A stretch of 64,000 nt of DNA from Manihot esculenta. Its lineage: Eukaryota > Streptophyta > Magnoliopsida > Malpighiales > Euphorbiaceae. Below the pieces are notes generated by a model. The model saw nothing but the letters and a program-made list of their open reading frames with translations, searched no databases and was not told the origin of the DNA. Shown here in pieces: positions 1 to 12,619 of the stretch. The stretch covers positions 9,071,248 to 9,135,247 of the forward strand of contig NC_035162.2 in NCBI RefSeq assembly GCF_001659605.2, in the 5' to 3' direction. The stretch's first letter is position 1. Each line of letters opens with the position of its first letter. Both the position numbers and the translations under genes were made by a program.

Positions 1-146
1 CATTAGTAACATGTCTACAAACTAAAGCTGTGAAAGGTAAAGCAAGAACAAAAATGGTGATGTGTGTCATGGAACAGTGACGTGAACAGTAACATCAACA
101 GTGACAGATTGTAAAACTCTGAGTCGCAATAGTTTAGTTTTCACTG

Positions 147-1836
147 TTGGCTTTAGCCCTACTAGTTTTTGTTTCGGTTTTCGTCTACATGGCTTCTCAT
201 CAGCTTATTGCTATGACGGACTCTCTGTGCTGTGATGACTCAGTTCTTGAGTTGGATTTCTCAGTTACAATTGGTGATGAGACTACCTCTCGTAAGTTGC
301 TGCTCAAGGTTCTTGGCATCAAGAAGTATACCCCATGGTTTATCAAGTCTCGGCTGCTTAAGGTCTAGTAGTTTGTTGATGAGTTCCAAGTGAAACGAGG
401 TCCACCAGGTTTTTTTTATCTTGATCTTTCCTTTTGATGAGCAGCTTCATTTTGTTCTTGACGGTGGTCCTTGGAATCTGGACTATAATCTTCTGTTCTT
501 TCAGCGCTGGTCCCCTGATGTCTCTATCCATGCGGTTGAGTTTCCTACCACGGCCTTTTGGATTCGTTTGTATATGGTTTACCCCCACGTACATAGACAC
601 ATGCTAATGCTCAACGTATAGCTTCATTGTTTGATGGTTTACTCTTTGTTTCTTCATCAGATGGGTTGGACGTGGGCAGGCTTTATTTTCGCATCCGGGT
701 TCACTTCCAGGTTTCATTGCAGCTGCCTGGGTCATGTGTTCCATTTGTGCTCTTCAGCCCCAGCATCTCCGGTTGATGAGCTTTCCAGTTTTAAACTTGG
801 TATGTGGCTCTCTGCTCGATCGATGCCTTCCTGCCAATCCATAACTGGTACTCAACGAGTTCCTGCTACCTTGTTAGTGCTTCTGGAGCAACTGAGCCCT
901 TCATCAGCTTCGGTTCCCTTTCTTCTTCCCAGTGACTTTGCTGGCCTTGCAGTCATTTCCAATGTACCCACTATTTTCCCATTGCATGGCTGCCCCGTCC
1001 CTGCCTTTTTGATCCACGACTATGTTTCCTCGTGCTCACATGATCGGCTGCTGTCTGATGTTTCCATGTAAGCTTCCATGCAGCCACGTGATGTGCAGTG
1101 TTTTTCTTTTCCACTGCTTACTGTTGTTTCTCCTCTGGACACTTATGCCTCCTTGCTTTCGGCGTGGTAGAATTTGCAAGGCTCAGCCTCTCATTCAGTG
1201 CCACTGCCACTCTCTCAATCTGTGCTCCAAAGGTTCTCCTCTTTTGATGTTTTTGCCTCGTCTTGGCCTCTACTTACGATGCCAATTTGTGCTGCCATGT
1301 ATTCTTCCATTGGCTATGGAGAGCAGATTTAAGCACCCACTGCATGTTCCCCTCTTTCAATTGGTTTGGTTGGACAGAAACGACAGTTTGATGATCTTGA
1401 TTTTTGTGACCCACCTATCTCTCGTACTGGCTCTATTCCTCTTATGGATCATTGCTTGGCTTTTTCAACAACTTTACATCCAATCATGACGAAACAAAAG
1501 GCTTTGGACTTTGCTCTTCTTGATCTTCACCCTTTTGATTGTTCTGAAACTATTATAGCTGGTCCTTCTAGTTCTCAAATTGAGCGGCTATTGCATATTA
1601 TAAGCTCTTCACCTATGTTTTCATGGATCCCTATGCCTTCTTTGGCTGCTAGGACCCTCGATACTGAGTCTAGGTCTATCCATCCTTGCTCTTGGCAGCG
1701 ATGTCTTTGGAGCATTGTGGCTATTCCAAGTTCTCCTTCGAGTGCTTTTCTCTTTGATGCTATTATTACCTCTACCTGTGTGGTTAGTTCTTCTATGGCT
1801 ACGATGGCTGGCCTTGAGCCACTTGCGATGCCATGA
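147..1836 (+). pseudogene. LINE ORF1 remnant (DUF4283 gag-like nucleic-acid-binding protein)
   Basis: The stretch around 421-600 reads FPFDEQLHFVLDGGPWNLD followed by an FWIRLY segment, the hallmark of the DUF4283 domain at the start of plant LINE ORF1. The preceding frame (147-368) holds the upstream part, and a frameshift near 368-420 separates the two. Downstream to about 1836 the frame changes repeatedly; only a short GQKRQFDDLDF segment near 1370-1400 looks like the usual ORF1 tail. ORF1 products bind LINE RNA. This copy cannot make an intact one. Confidence 0.75.
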
Positions 1837-2719
1837 CGTTGCTGGTTTGGAACTGTCATGGACTTGGCAAATCTTTGACAGTTATAGCTCTACAAGGGCT
1901 CTTATGTAAATACAAGCCGTCCATAGTAGTCCTTATGGAAACTAAACAACATTGTACATAAATGCAACGTTTGCAGCGTCGGTGTGGTTTTTATTTTTTC
2001 CTTTTTATTGAACCGATGAGTAGGGCAAGAGGCTTATCTCTATGGTGGAATGAGCCTGTCTATCTCTCCCCTTCCTTGGTTACTCAACATTTTGTTAACT
2101 GTATTGTACAAATGGATACTACTAATATCCAATGTCATCTTACTTTTGTTTATGATTATTCGGTCCTAAGTTCTCGGGATTTTCAGTGGAATGATTTGAT
2201 GCGTTTGTCCACTTCTTCTTCTCTCCCTTGGTACTGTATCGGTGATTTTAATGCTATTCGTGGTCAAGAGAATAAGATTGATGGTTGCCCTGTTCGTTCA
2301 TCACAGGTGGCAGGATTTGAGGCCTTTATAATTTTATGTGCTTTACTTGATCTTCCTTATAAAGGACCCTCTTATATTTGGTTTAACAAAAGATTTAGAA
2401 CACGAGCTATTTAATAACGTTTGGATCATGGTTTGGTTTCACCTAATTAGCTCGTGAGTTTCCCTCGAGCTCAACTGCTCCACGAGGATTTGCTTGCCTT
2501 TGACCATCGGCCTCTGCTGTTGTCTCTTTCAGGTGGTCTACCTTGGACATCCTTTGTCTTTCATTTTGAAAGTAAGTGGTTATTACATCCTCAATGTTCT
2601 CAAGTAATTCAGCGGCCCTAGAACACTACTTTTCATGGTTCAGCCATGTTCTCGTTGATGCGTGGCCTACAATCTTGTAAATCTTGCTTAAGTTTCTAGC
2701 ATCATCATGTTTTTCAAAA
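1834..2719 (+). pseudogene. LINE endonuclease domain (APE/EEP type), broken
   Basis: Starting at the ATG at 1834 the frame reads MTLLVWNCHGLGKSLTV and then VVLMETK, the Asn and Glu motifs of LINE endonucleases. Further on, 2237-2411 encodes CIGDFNAIRGQENKIDG and a GPSYIWFNKR segment, and about 2490-2530 encodes FDHRPLLL, covering the catalytic Asp/Asn and Asp-His motifs. The frame is broken by a stop near 1907 and frameshifts near 1960 and 2412. The Mutator-like element cuts the ORF at 2719. Confidence 0.8.
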
Positions 2720-2937
2720 GGGAAAATTACTTTTTAGTTCCTAAGATTTAACGTAATTAATACTTTTGTCCCTCTATTTTGACGACCCAACACTTAAGTC
2801 CATCACTTTCTCTTCCGTCTAAATTCGTAGTTTTTCCGTCTAAAATAACCGTTTGGGACACGTGAATTGACAAAATTGACCCTCACCAAAAGTCCCTATA
2901 CTTCAAAATTACGAAACCCTATCGCTCTTTCTTCTCC

Positions 2938-3165
2938 CTCTTTCTTCTCTCTCTCTCTCTCTCATGCTCTCTCTGTCTTTGTCTAAACTTCTCTCTCTCT
3001 CAGCTTTGTCCCTTTCTCTCGCGCTCTCTCTATCTCTCTCTCTATCGAAACTAAACTCCTCTATCTCTATCAAAACTTATCCCTCTCTCTTGCGCTTTGT
3101 CTGTCTCTGTTGAAGTCTTGTCCCTCTCTCACGCACTCTGTCTCTTTCTTTATTAAAAATTCTCT
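2938..3165. repeat. CT-rich low-complexity tract inside the Mutator-like element
   Basis: Several imperfect units rich in CTCTCT, spaced by phrases of the type ctttgtc/ctctcgcgctct. It is a pyrimidine-rich simple-sequence region with no coding sign. Confidence 0.8.
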
Positions 3166-5319
3166 CTATGGTCCCATTGTCCCTTATTTCCTTAATCTTT
3201 TCAAGAAACACTGAATCCACCATATTTCGAAGGTAGAATTAGTGCTCATATAAGCAGAATAAAACGAAATCGTGGTGCACTTCAAAAATACGAAAATCCC
3301 TTTTGTTTTACAGTGAAAACAAATTCGTTGCTTTATTGTTTAGATTTTTTGAGTTACAATTAATAATTATTTTTTTTTTTAGGGTTTACTGTTAAAATAA
3401 GGGGTTTAATGATTTGGAAATTAATTATGTAATTTTTTTTTTATTTTTGCAGATAGCAATGGATAAATCTAAGAGGTGTGCAGGTTGTGAGTTTTTTGTT
3501 GGATATATTAGATATGCAACATGTTTTTTCTTTTTTACAGATTTGGTGAGTTTTAACTTAGTACAAATTGGATGAAATTGTGATTTTTTTGGGAATAATT
3601 AGCATGCAGCTTTTGATGTTTGTTTTTTTTTTTTTACAGATTTCATTTGTAGGTTTTTATTTTTTTTTTTACAGATTTTATTTGCAGGTTTTAAACATGT
3701 ATTGGTCTTCTTGAAATCTTTTGATGTGCAGCTATTTTGGATATATACTGGTCATTTCAGATATGCAGATATTGTAAAGCTATTTTGAACAACTTTGGAG
3801 AATTTAGATAGATTTTTTGTATATATTTTGTGATGTAATGGAAAAAATTTTATTTGTAATGTAATGAACTTGATCAGTGGAATGATAAGGCTGATGTTGT
3901 CATTCAAATGATCAAGCTTTTATATGAATGAATATTCAGTTTTTTTACATTCTGTGTATACGTTTACATTTCTTGTTGACTATTTTTTTATAACATTTTT
4001 ATATGTAAATAAGGATAAAGTATTTTGTAACAAAATAATATATCTGTGAAGGATACTGTCATATAATTAACTAAAAGTTTACAACACTATAATCCTCATA
4101 CATTTAAATATTCAAACACTATAATCCTTATATTTTTAAATTTGCAGACACTTTAGTCCTCATATGTTTAGTTTTTTATACTTATGTCATCATAAAATTA
4201 AATATTCAAACACTTTAGTCCATCATACTACTGTAAATTCAAAATATATATTCACAGTAAAAAATGTAGTTTCTATTATCTAAATTTTTTGTTCTTCCTT
4301 CGTCTTCTTCAAATCATTCTTCATCTTTACAATATTTTCTATTACATTCTCTAGCATGTGAGGGAGAAGAAAGATACGAGAGAGTAGAAAGATAGAGAAG
4401 ATGTGAGAGAAAAGAAAGATGGAAATGAGAAAAAAAAAGTGTAATACCCGGCTAGACTCCGGTATCGGAATTCCTACCGTCCGGTGGAATCTCGGGTGTC
4501 GAAAGTCTCTAGTAGGGTAGAAACACGTTTTCATAAAATGTTTTAATATATTTCATGGTTTTAAGTTAAAAAAAGAAAATGAGTTTTTGCATGAAAACAA
4601 CCTTGGAGGAAAACTCAGGTTCGGCCGCCGAACCTCAAGTTCGGCCGCCGAACATGCATGCGTTTCGGGTGTGCCTTAGGCCCCCGAAAGCATAAGTGAG
4701 GAAAACCAGGTTCGGCCGCCGAACCTTATATTCGGCCGCCAAACATGGCATGCATGCGGAGGCACTTTCGGCTCCCGAACGTGGCCTGGCCAGCCACCTA
4801 TAAAGGGGTCCCTTAGCCGAAAACAGGCGAGCTTTTCTCCCCATTTTCGGCCAAGGTGAGCTCTCCGCCATCCCTCGCCGGTTTTGAGTTCCTTCCTTCA
4901 AATCTTTCTCGATTTTCATTAGTTTTACCCTTATTTTGAAGATTTTGAGCATTTGAGCAAGTTTTGGAGCTTGGAGGTTCAAGGAACTCTCTCTCTCCCA
5001 TTTTCCGAGCTAGGGTCGTTCTCCTCTCGGTCTTCAAGAGGTAAGGGCCGATCTTGAGCTTATGGCATGTTTTAAGTAAGTTTTAAGTTGATCTATGGGG
5101 TAGAAATGCATGTTTAGATTTTTGGTTGGTTTAAGGGTTATGTTAAGTTTTTGAGCAATGTATGATGCTTGTGGTTGTTTGATGTGTTGTAGATGGGGTT
5201 TAGGATAGTTTGAAGCCCTTAGGAGCTGATGTATGTATCTATGTATGTTTTGAGTGAGTTGTATGCTTGATCTAAAAGGTTGGGAGGCAACTGTGCATGA
5301 GGAACCAAGTTTCTGCCCT

Positions 5320-5575
5320 TTGGCAGAAACCAGGTTCGGCAGCCGAAGGACTTTCGGCCGCCGAACCTGCTTGGGAGGCAAGCCTTTCGGCTGCCGAAGC
5401 CTGCCCCCGAAGGAGGACTTTCGTCTCTGGAGGGTAGTTTCGATCGCCGAAAGTGCCGCCGAACATGCATGAGTTTCGTCTCATTCTGGGAGTTTCAGCC
5501 GCCGAACCTGCCTGACTTTCGGCTCTGGAGGGACTTTCGGCCGCCGAACCTGCCGCCGAAAGTGCCCTGTTCAGC
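5320..5575. repeat. GC-rich palindrome cluster in solo LTR A
   Basis: Repeated self-complementary cores of the form ttcggc(a/c)gccgaa and variants, separated by about 20-40 bases. A second smaller cluster lies at 4620-4760. CpG density is far above the surrounding AT-rich DNA. Long open frames here on both strands are a by-product of the composition. Confidence 0.85.
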
Positions 5576-5953
5576 CTTCCTTTTCATGCTTCCCATGGAT
5601 GTTTTGAGGTGTTTTAAGGGGGTTTTGGGGAATGTTTTAGAGTCATGTTCTAGTATGTTTGGTCCCTCATTTAAGTCCACCTTTGTAGGTTCGGACCCGA
5701 GGAACCGAGGACCCCAGCAGTGACAGCTGCTTCAGAGTCTTGTCAGAGTCAGCCAGAGGTGAGTAGAATAAACTCTTATCTTTTAATAAATGAAAATTTT
5801 AGCATGAATCATGCATCATAAATGCCATGTGATATCCTAGGTTGCTTGCATTAGAATTCACGAATATGTTGCATTGCATATCTTGATGTTGATGTGGATG
5901 GATGTTGGATGACCCATTGGTCCTCAGTATGATGAGACATGATATGATATGAT

Positions 5954-6115
5954 ATGGAAGTCCAGGTGTGGCCTGCACTACGCCCCTGGCACTATGTAAG
6001 TGAAAGTCCGGGTGTGGCCTGCACTACGCCCCCGGCACAGTTGGACATGTATGTTATGAGATATGTAAGGGAAAGACCAGGTGTGGCCTGCACTACGCCC
6101 TTGGCACAGTTGGAC
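5954..6115 (+). repeat. Tandem/dispersed unit repeat in solo LTR A
   Basis: Three units share ggtgtggcctgcactacgcc followed by cctggcac or a variant, at about 5964, 6010 and 6069, with variable spacers. The matching block in copy B is 12066-12220. Confidence 0.8.
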
Positions 6116-7125
6116 TATGTAGAGGACCCTTGGTGACAAGTCCATCCTTGATGTGATATGGTTGTGATGTGATGCATTACATGATAGCATGTGATTTAAT
6201 TGTTATTATTTTGCTCACTGGACTCTTGTAGCTCACCCCTCTCCCTTATCCCCCAGGTTTGCAGGTACAAGGTAGACTAGGAGGTCAGCAGGAGTAAAGT
6301 CTGTTTTTATGTAATAGTTAGGAGTTGTGGACATGATGAAATTGTAATGTAATGTTTTATGTAGTCATGATATGTAAAATGATATTGAGGATTAGAGGTT
6401 GTGCTTGACCCTATATGTATGGTATTCCCTTTTAATGCATGATCACTATTATTATTGATGAGATGTGTAATCAAGCTTAATGTATGTTATTGATACCCCA
6501 TTGGAGCATGTGATGAGGGCTCCAGTGTGAGGTTTATGGTTATGTTAGTGTGCATGCACAGGTTAAGCTTGATTTATGAAAGAAAAAGTTTACATGTTTA
6601 TGTATTTGTATGATCATGTATGGGATTACACAGGTTTACAGGTTGTATGTTAGACTTGCTACGGGTCCCGGCGGCCTTAAGCCGATCTGGATCCTAGCGC
6701 CGATAGCGGTCCGGTTTCCGGGTCGTTACAAAAAGAATCAACAATGACCAAAAGAAAATAGAGAAGATATGAGGGAGAATAAAGATACGAGAGAGTAGAA
6801 AGATATGAGTGAGAATAAAGATGGAAAAGAGAAAAAAAAAAAAAAAAGAATCAACCATGGCCAAAAAGAAATAAAAAAGATATGAGGGAAAAGAAGGATG
6901 GAGGGATTGCTGGAATGAAAGGGGTTTTAACAAGTTCATTAAGGACATTTTTTGTAAAAAATCTTACCTCTCACCTTAGACTCTTTGACCAAACGGCTAT
7001 TTTGGACGAAATGATTACGAATTCGGACAGAAGAGAAAGTAAGAGACTTAAGTGTTGGGTTGTCAAAATAGAGGGACAGAAGTGTTAATTACGTTAAATC
7101 TTAGGGACTAAAAAGTAATTTTTCC

Positions 7126-8233
7126 TTTTCGAAATGCAGTTACTTAGGCGCATCATTTACAATGCCAACTGCAGGTGTTGTACAATCAGCCTTTTGCTTG
7201 TTCCAATGCTCATATCGAAGTGTCTTTATTATCTCAGCTCCACTCTCTGCTATAGAGTGAGGAATGACATTGGTGGCAACATTCTCGAATTCACTAGCTC
7301 AAAGAAGGGGATCGCAATTCCAAATTTTTTCATGTTTCTACACTTTATCGTCGTCAGTACAGCTATATTGCCCGACTTCAGGATGAGTCTAGTTGATGGC
7401 TTGATCAGGATCTTGTTCTTAGGCCTTTTATTCGTAATTACTTTTGTCGACTTTTTTCTGCTGGTTCTTTGCTGCATTGTGATCATGTTCTCGTTGTTGT
7501 ACCTACATTGGTTACGCCGGCTATTAATGAGACCTTACTAAGACCCATCACTCATGCGGAGATTCATCAAGTTCTGTTTCAGTTAGGAGGTGATAAGGCC
7601 CCCGACCCGGATGGCTTCTCTAGTATTTTCTATCAGCGCCATTGGGACATGGTTAGGCCTTCGTTATGTCTGGTAGTTTGATGCTTTTATGAGACTGGTT
7701 TTTTACTTTATGAGATGAACATAACTAATATTGTCCTCATCCCAAAGTGTCATAACCCGATTGGTGTTCATTAGTTTTGACCTATCAGCCTTTGTAATTT
7801 TGCTTACAAGGTCATTTCTAAGACAATAGTGAATCGGCTGAAATCGTGGATCTCTACTTTAATCCCACCTTACTAGGCTGCTTTTATTCCATCCCGGATA
7901 ATTCAAGATAATATTTTAATTGCACATGAGGTGTTTCACCACCTTCGAATGTTGACCAGCAAACTTCACTCCTTGGCTTTAAAATTGGACATGCATAAGG
8001 CCTATGGTCAAGTGGATTGGCTTTTTTTCTGTAAAGTCCTCACTCATATGGGTTTTGCTTCCCATTGGGTTCAAATGATCATGCAGTGCGTTACTATAGT
8101 TAGTTTTTTAGTTTTGGTTAATGGTGTTCCTATTGCTCCTTTTCAGCCTTCCCGAGGTATTAAACAGGGGGATCTATTATCTTCTTACTTGTTTCTGTCT
8201 GTTTCTCAGTTGCTCTCTTATTTATTATCTTCA
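7126..8233 (+). pseudogene. LINE reverse transcriptase, N-terminal half
   Basis: After the Mutator-like element the LINE resumes. 7548-7660 encodes PITHAEIHQVLFQLGG followed by DKAPDPDGF, the plant LINE RT fingers motif. 7984-8210 encodes KLDMHKAYGQVDW (first catalytic Asp) and PSRGIKQGDLLSSYLF. In-frame stops occur near 7772 and 7875 and there is a frameshift near 7680. A Copia-like solo LTR splits the RT at 8233. Confidence 0.85.
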
Positions 8234-9670
8234 TGTTAGTGTATATGCCCAAGACCATTATCTTGGACCTTTTTGTATGTCGTTTTGGTTATTAATAAAA
8301 GAGGTTTCTATTATTATTCTTTGTTTGCATGTTACATAATAATGATTATCATCCCTGGTTACTTATTATTATGTTAATAATAATAAAATATACCTAGTAT
8401 GATTATTGATTGATAATCATGAGATGATTATGTATATGTTGATATAATTCAATAATCATAGATACTTGTTAGAGAACAAAGTATTGGATGGACCCGCATT
8501 GAGATCACTACATGGGTTATTGTCATAAGTGAATCTCAAAATAGTTATGTCTTAATCATTTGACTTGAGATTGTCATAGTTTCCAACATAAGGACTATTA
8601 TGTTTCGAAATAACCAAATATGGTCTTTAATCGGACAATCATAAAGGTTATGATTAAGCATAATGGAAATTATGTAGAGAATAATGAACAATCAAGATAG
8701 GATTTGTCCCTCTCTCTGAGAGAGATATCTTCTGGGCCCCTCGATAAGTGAGACTGAGAAATGCATAGCCGTGCTCAAATGAATTGATAGTGTGATCAAT
8801 ATCATTTGAATTTATCAGTCTACTTAGAGATCGAGAAATCATAAGTTTGAACATTATAAGTTTGACATTGACTATGACTTATGTTCAAACTAGATATCGT
8901 GTGACAAAAGGATTAATACATGTTCTATTTATTAGGCTTTATCGGACTATTAATCCTCATATTAGTTGGGTAGTCATAATGTCTTGCTAGAGATCACTTA
9001 TGACTTATGGGCCTTATGGGACTGGGCCTATTGCCAATTAATGTGAGCCTATTGGGTCACACACAAAAGAACGTTGTTGATGTGCTACGACATATTAATG
9101 GGCTAAAAGCCCAAAGCCCATTAATATAATTAATAATAATAAAGTGTTATTATTATTAATCATTTATTATTATGAGATAATAATATTTAAAAGATCTGCA
9201 GTCTATCTGTAACTGTTACAGATAAAGGACTCTATCACATAAAATATTTGAGTATCTGTGAGATTGTGATAGTGGGTTATGAAAACAACTCCTTTTAGAA
9301 AAAGGAGTTGTGGAAAAAATAAAAGACTGAAACATATAAATACTCCTTCTATGAATTATGGAAGGATGATGTTAATTTTTGGAAAAAATTCAGTCTAACA
9401 GTTGTAGATTGTGGAGCACATAATCTATCCATCTTTGAGAGAGTTAGCACTCTCGAAGGATAGAAGACGTTCGTGTGGATCCATAGAGGATGTTCGTTTG
9501 AAAAAGCAGCACCATCAGTCCGCTGTTGTATCTTTTGGACGAGATTAACAGGTTAGTCTCATATTCTTCTTATGAAATAAACGAAGTACTATGATTCTGG
9601 AAAAGGAAATTCGAGATTTTATTTTTCCGATGCGCAATTTCGGTTGCAATAATCTCGGGATTTCCCAATA
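8234..9670 (+). mobile_element. Solo LTR, Copia-like (1.4 kb)
   Basis: Starts TGTTAGTGTATATGCCC and ends GGGATTTCCCAATA. It is flanked by a perfect 5-bp duplication cttca (8229-8233 and 9671-9675) and splits the LINE RT in frame-compatible fashion. A TATA-like ATATAAATACTCC lies near 9333. Start sequence and length resemble plant Copia LTRs. The terminal dinucleotide is TA rather than CA. No internal region is present. Confidence 0.82.
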
Positions 9671-11434
9671 CTTCAACCAATGCTCATAGGCTTATCAAGG
9701 GTATTAAGATTGCGTGGTACGCTCCTTTGATCCACGATGTTCTTTTCGTTGATGATACTCTATTATTTGCCCATGCTTCTCGACAAGAAAAAAGTACTCT
9801 TTTTGGTCTTCTCCAATCTTATACCTTAGCTACAGGATAAATTATTAACTATCAGAAGTCCCATATTTTCTTTAATAAACATACGCCTCTTGATCTCAAA
9901 GGTGATGTTTTACGGTAGTACGGAATGCAAGAGATTTCTTCGTCCTGTCAATATTTAGGCCTTCCAGTTCTCATAAGTCGATCTCGTCAACAGGTTCTCT
10001 CATTTGTTCTGGATAGGGTTCGTTTGAAAACTCAATCTTGGAAACATAAATTGCTCTCTCAGGCTGGCCGTGCTACTATGATTCAATCTGTGTTATATGT
10101 CAATCCTTCCTACACAATGACTATTTTTTATTTTCTAAAGAAGTGTCATCCCAACTGAATAGTCTCCTTTCTAACTTTTGGTGGGGGAATGATGTCCATA
10201 GCCATAAGATGCACTGGATTAGTTGGCAACGGTCTTATACTTCAAAGTTTTTTAGTGAACTTGGTTTTAGAGATTTTGAAAATTTTAATCTTGCCTATTT
10301 GGTAAAACAGTGTTGGCGATTGCTTCACAACTAGGATAGTTTGTGGGCCCATCTTCTAAAGACTATTTACTTTCCTCGCTCATGCTTCTGGCATGCAACT
10401 CCTAAGCGAGGCAGTTCTTGGATGTGGCAAAGCTTGCTTGCAGGTTGTGATGTTCTTTGCCTTGGTACTCGCTTAAATATTGGTGATGGACTGTCCACTT
10501 CCCTCTAGTCTGATCCTTGGATTCCTTTGGCATCCTAGTTTTTTATTCCACAGCCTATTTTTTGCCCTCCTAACATCACGAAGGTGGTTGACTTAATTTA
10601 TCATCGTTCTTTAACTTGGCATCCGTGACTAGTACATCTGCTCTTTGATGCCCCTCTAGTCCCTATTATCTTGGCCATTCCAGTTGCTCCTCTTGGTATA
10701 GCCGATTCCTAGGTTTGACATTTCACATCCAATTGGCAGTACACAGTTAGATCTAGTTATCGTCTCCTGATAAATTGTGCTCTTGATTCTGATCGCTCTT
10801 TGCATTTGTCTAGCCATTTGTGAAAAAGTGTTTAGACTGCTCAAGTCACGTCTAAATTATGTATCTTTCTTTGGCGATGCTTTCATGGGGCTTTACTGTG
10901 TTTACTAATTTGCTCCATCAACATTTAGTGTCTTCCTCTCTCTGCCCAGTATGTCAATCTCAATCTGAGACCATTGGATATTTATTTTTCTTTTGTAATT
11001 TTTCCAGAGTAGTTTGGTTTCTCAGCCCATCTGGCTATAGGCATTCTTTTGTTGGTTTTCCTACTTTTGTTCAATGGTGGGCGTACTTGTTGAACACTTC
11101 GCTTTTTCAATCTTCTGGCCCTTATCTCCTTACAGTGGTTATTGTCACTTTATGACATATTTGGAAAGCGAGGAATAACTTTGTTTTTAATAAGATGCAG
11201 TCTGATCCTCACGCTATATCTCGCCAAATTTCTTATGATCTTCATCAATTTCAACTTAGTAATATATTTCTAATCGTTCCTCTTCGTCGGCCGCCTCCTT
11301 GGGAGTGCCTCTAGATTTGGCTTAGCATCCTCCCTCTTTTGGTATTGTTATACTTAATTGTAATATAGTTTGGACCAATCAATTTTCTTTGACTGTTATA
11401 ACTGTTATTGTATTTGACAAGCTTGGACTAATCA
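9671..11434 (+). pseudogene. LINE reverse transcriptase C-terminal half and zf-RVT region
   Basis: The RT continues immediately after the solo LTR with a HRLIKGIKIAWYAPLIHD stretch and FVDD at 9745-9756, the position of the catalytic Y/FADD box. 9925-10330 encodes the thumb-like GLPVLISRSRQ and SFWWGND-type segments of plant LINE RTs. 10900-11020 encodes SSLCPVCQSQSETIGYLFFF, the zf-RVT cysteine/histidine region. Several stops (for example 9838 and 9916) make it non-functional. A solo LTR interrupts it at 11434. Confidence 0.85.
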
Positions 11435-12065
11435 TGTAACGATCCGAAAATCGGACCGCTACCGGCGCTAGGATCCGGATCGGCTTAAGGCCGCCGGGAC
11501 CCGTAGCAAGCCAAACATTTATCCTGTAAACCTGCTTAATCCCATACATGATCAACACATACATAAAAATTTTGAACTTTTCTTTCCATTCAATCACCAA
11601 ACTCAACCTGTGCATGCACTATTCATAAACATTAACATTAACCCCACCCTGGAGTCCTCATCAAAACTCTAATAGGGTGACATAACATAAATTAAGTTTG
11701 GTTTACAATAATCATCATTAGACATTAAGATCATGTACTAGAAAGGGATTAACATAATACTATGGTCAAGCACAACTCTAAACTTTCATAAGCATCATTA
11801 CATAACATTTCTATATCATACTTTTACATTACATTATATCCATGTCCACATCTAGCTATTTCATAACACATGACTCTACTCCTGCTGACCTCTTGGTCTA
11901 CCCTGTACCTGCAAACCTGAGGGTTAAGGGAGAGGGGTGAGCTATAAAGTCCAGTGAGAAGAATAGTAAAACATTCAATTTATCTTTCATGCTTTCATGA
12001 AATGCAACACAGCACAAACAATTCACATCAAGGATGAACTTGTCACCAATAACCCACTACTCATT

Positions 12066-12220
12066 CCAATAGTGCCAGGGGCGTAGACTGGGCATCACTG
12101 GTCTTTCTCTTACATTACATTCATAACATAACATTCCAATATGCCAGGGGCGTAGAATGGGCCTCACTGGTCTTTCTCTTACATAGTGCCAGGGGCGTAG
12201 AATGGGCCTCACTGGTCTTC
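12066..12220 (-). repeat. Unit repeat in solo LTR B
   Basis: Three copies of gtgccaggggcgtaga or a close variant, followed by tgggc..cactggtctt and spaced 50-65 bp. On the minus strand this corresponds to the block in copy A. Confidence 0.8.
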
Positions 12221-12619
12221 CGTACCGTATCACATCATATCATAACGTAGTGCGGCTAAAGGATCATCCAATATTCATCCACATCAACAACATATTATGC
12301 AATGCAACATATTCGTGAATTCTAATGCAAGTGCCCTAGTATATCTCATGGCATTCATGATGCGTGTATCATGCTCAGAATTTATTTATTTACTTTGAAA
12401 CAAAATAAGGTATTCCACTCACCTCTGGCTGAAGCTCTAATAGACTCAGAAGCAGCTGAACTCACTGCTGGGGTCCTCGGTTCCTCGGGTCTGAACCTAC
12501 ACAGGTGGACTCAAGTGAGGGACCTAACATACATAAACATGACTCTAAAATACTCCCCAAAAACCCCCTAAAACACCTTAAAACAATCACATAAATCATG
12601 CAAAAGAGGGCTGAACAGG

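Larger units (their letters stand above)
4440..6730 (+). mobile_element. Solo LTR, copy A (2.3 kb, probably Gypsy-type)
   Basis: Begins TGTAATACCCGG and ends GGGTCGTTACA, with short inverted ends TGTAA/TTACA and a perfect 5-bp target duplication aaaag (4435-4439 and 6731-6735). A TATA-like CCTATAAAGG lies near 4796-4805. It contains two repeat blocks: GC-rich palindromes around TTCGGCGGCCGAA (4620-4760, 5330-5570) and three copies of a unit containing ggtgtggcctgcactacgcc (5954-6115). There is no internal domain or second LTR beside it, so it is a solo LTR left by recombination. The Gypsy assignment is an inference from length and ends. Confidence 0.85.
2720..7125. mobile_element. Mutator-like TIR element (non-autonomous), host of a solo LTR
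   Basis: Terminal inverted repeats of about 137 bp lie at 2720-2856 and 6989-7125. Both begin GG(G/A)AAAATTACTTTTTAGT and stay alignable to the CCGTTTGG block. Flanks 2711-2719 (ttttcaaaa) and 7126-7134 (ttttcgaaa) form a 9-bp target duplication with one mismatch, the length typical of MULEs. Without the inner LTR the element is about 2.1 kb. It holds a CT-rich tract (2938-3165), AT-rich filler and purine-rich direct repeats (4355-4435, 6750-6900). I see no transposase. A 38-codon ORF at 3459 (MDKSKRCAGC...) is too short to name. Confidence 0.85.

Noticed and set aside
4635..5723. Many overlapping open frames of 60-115 codons on both strands
   Set aside because: They lie in the GC-rich palindrome arrays of a solo LTR, where few stop codons are expected; they have no domain and appear equally on both strands.
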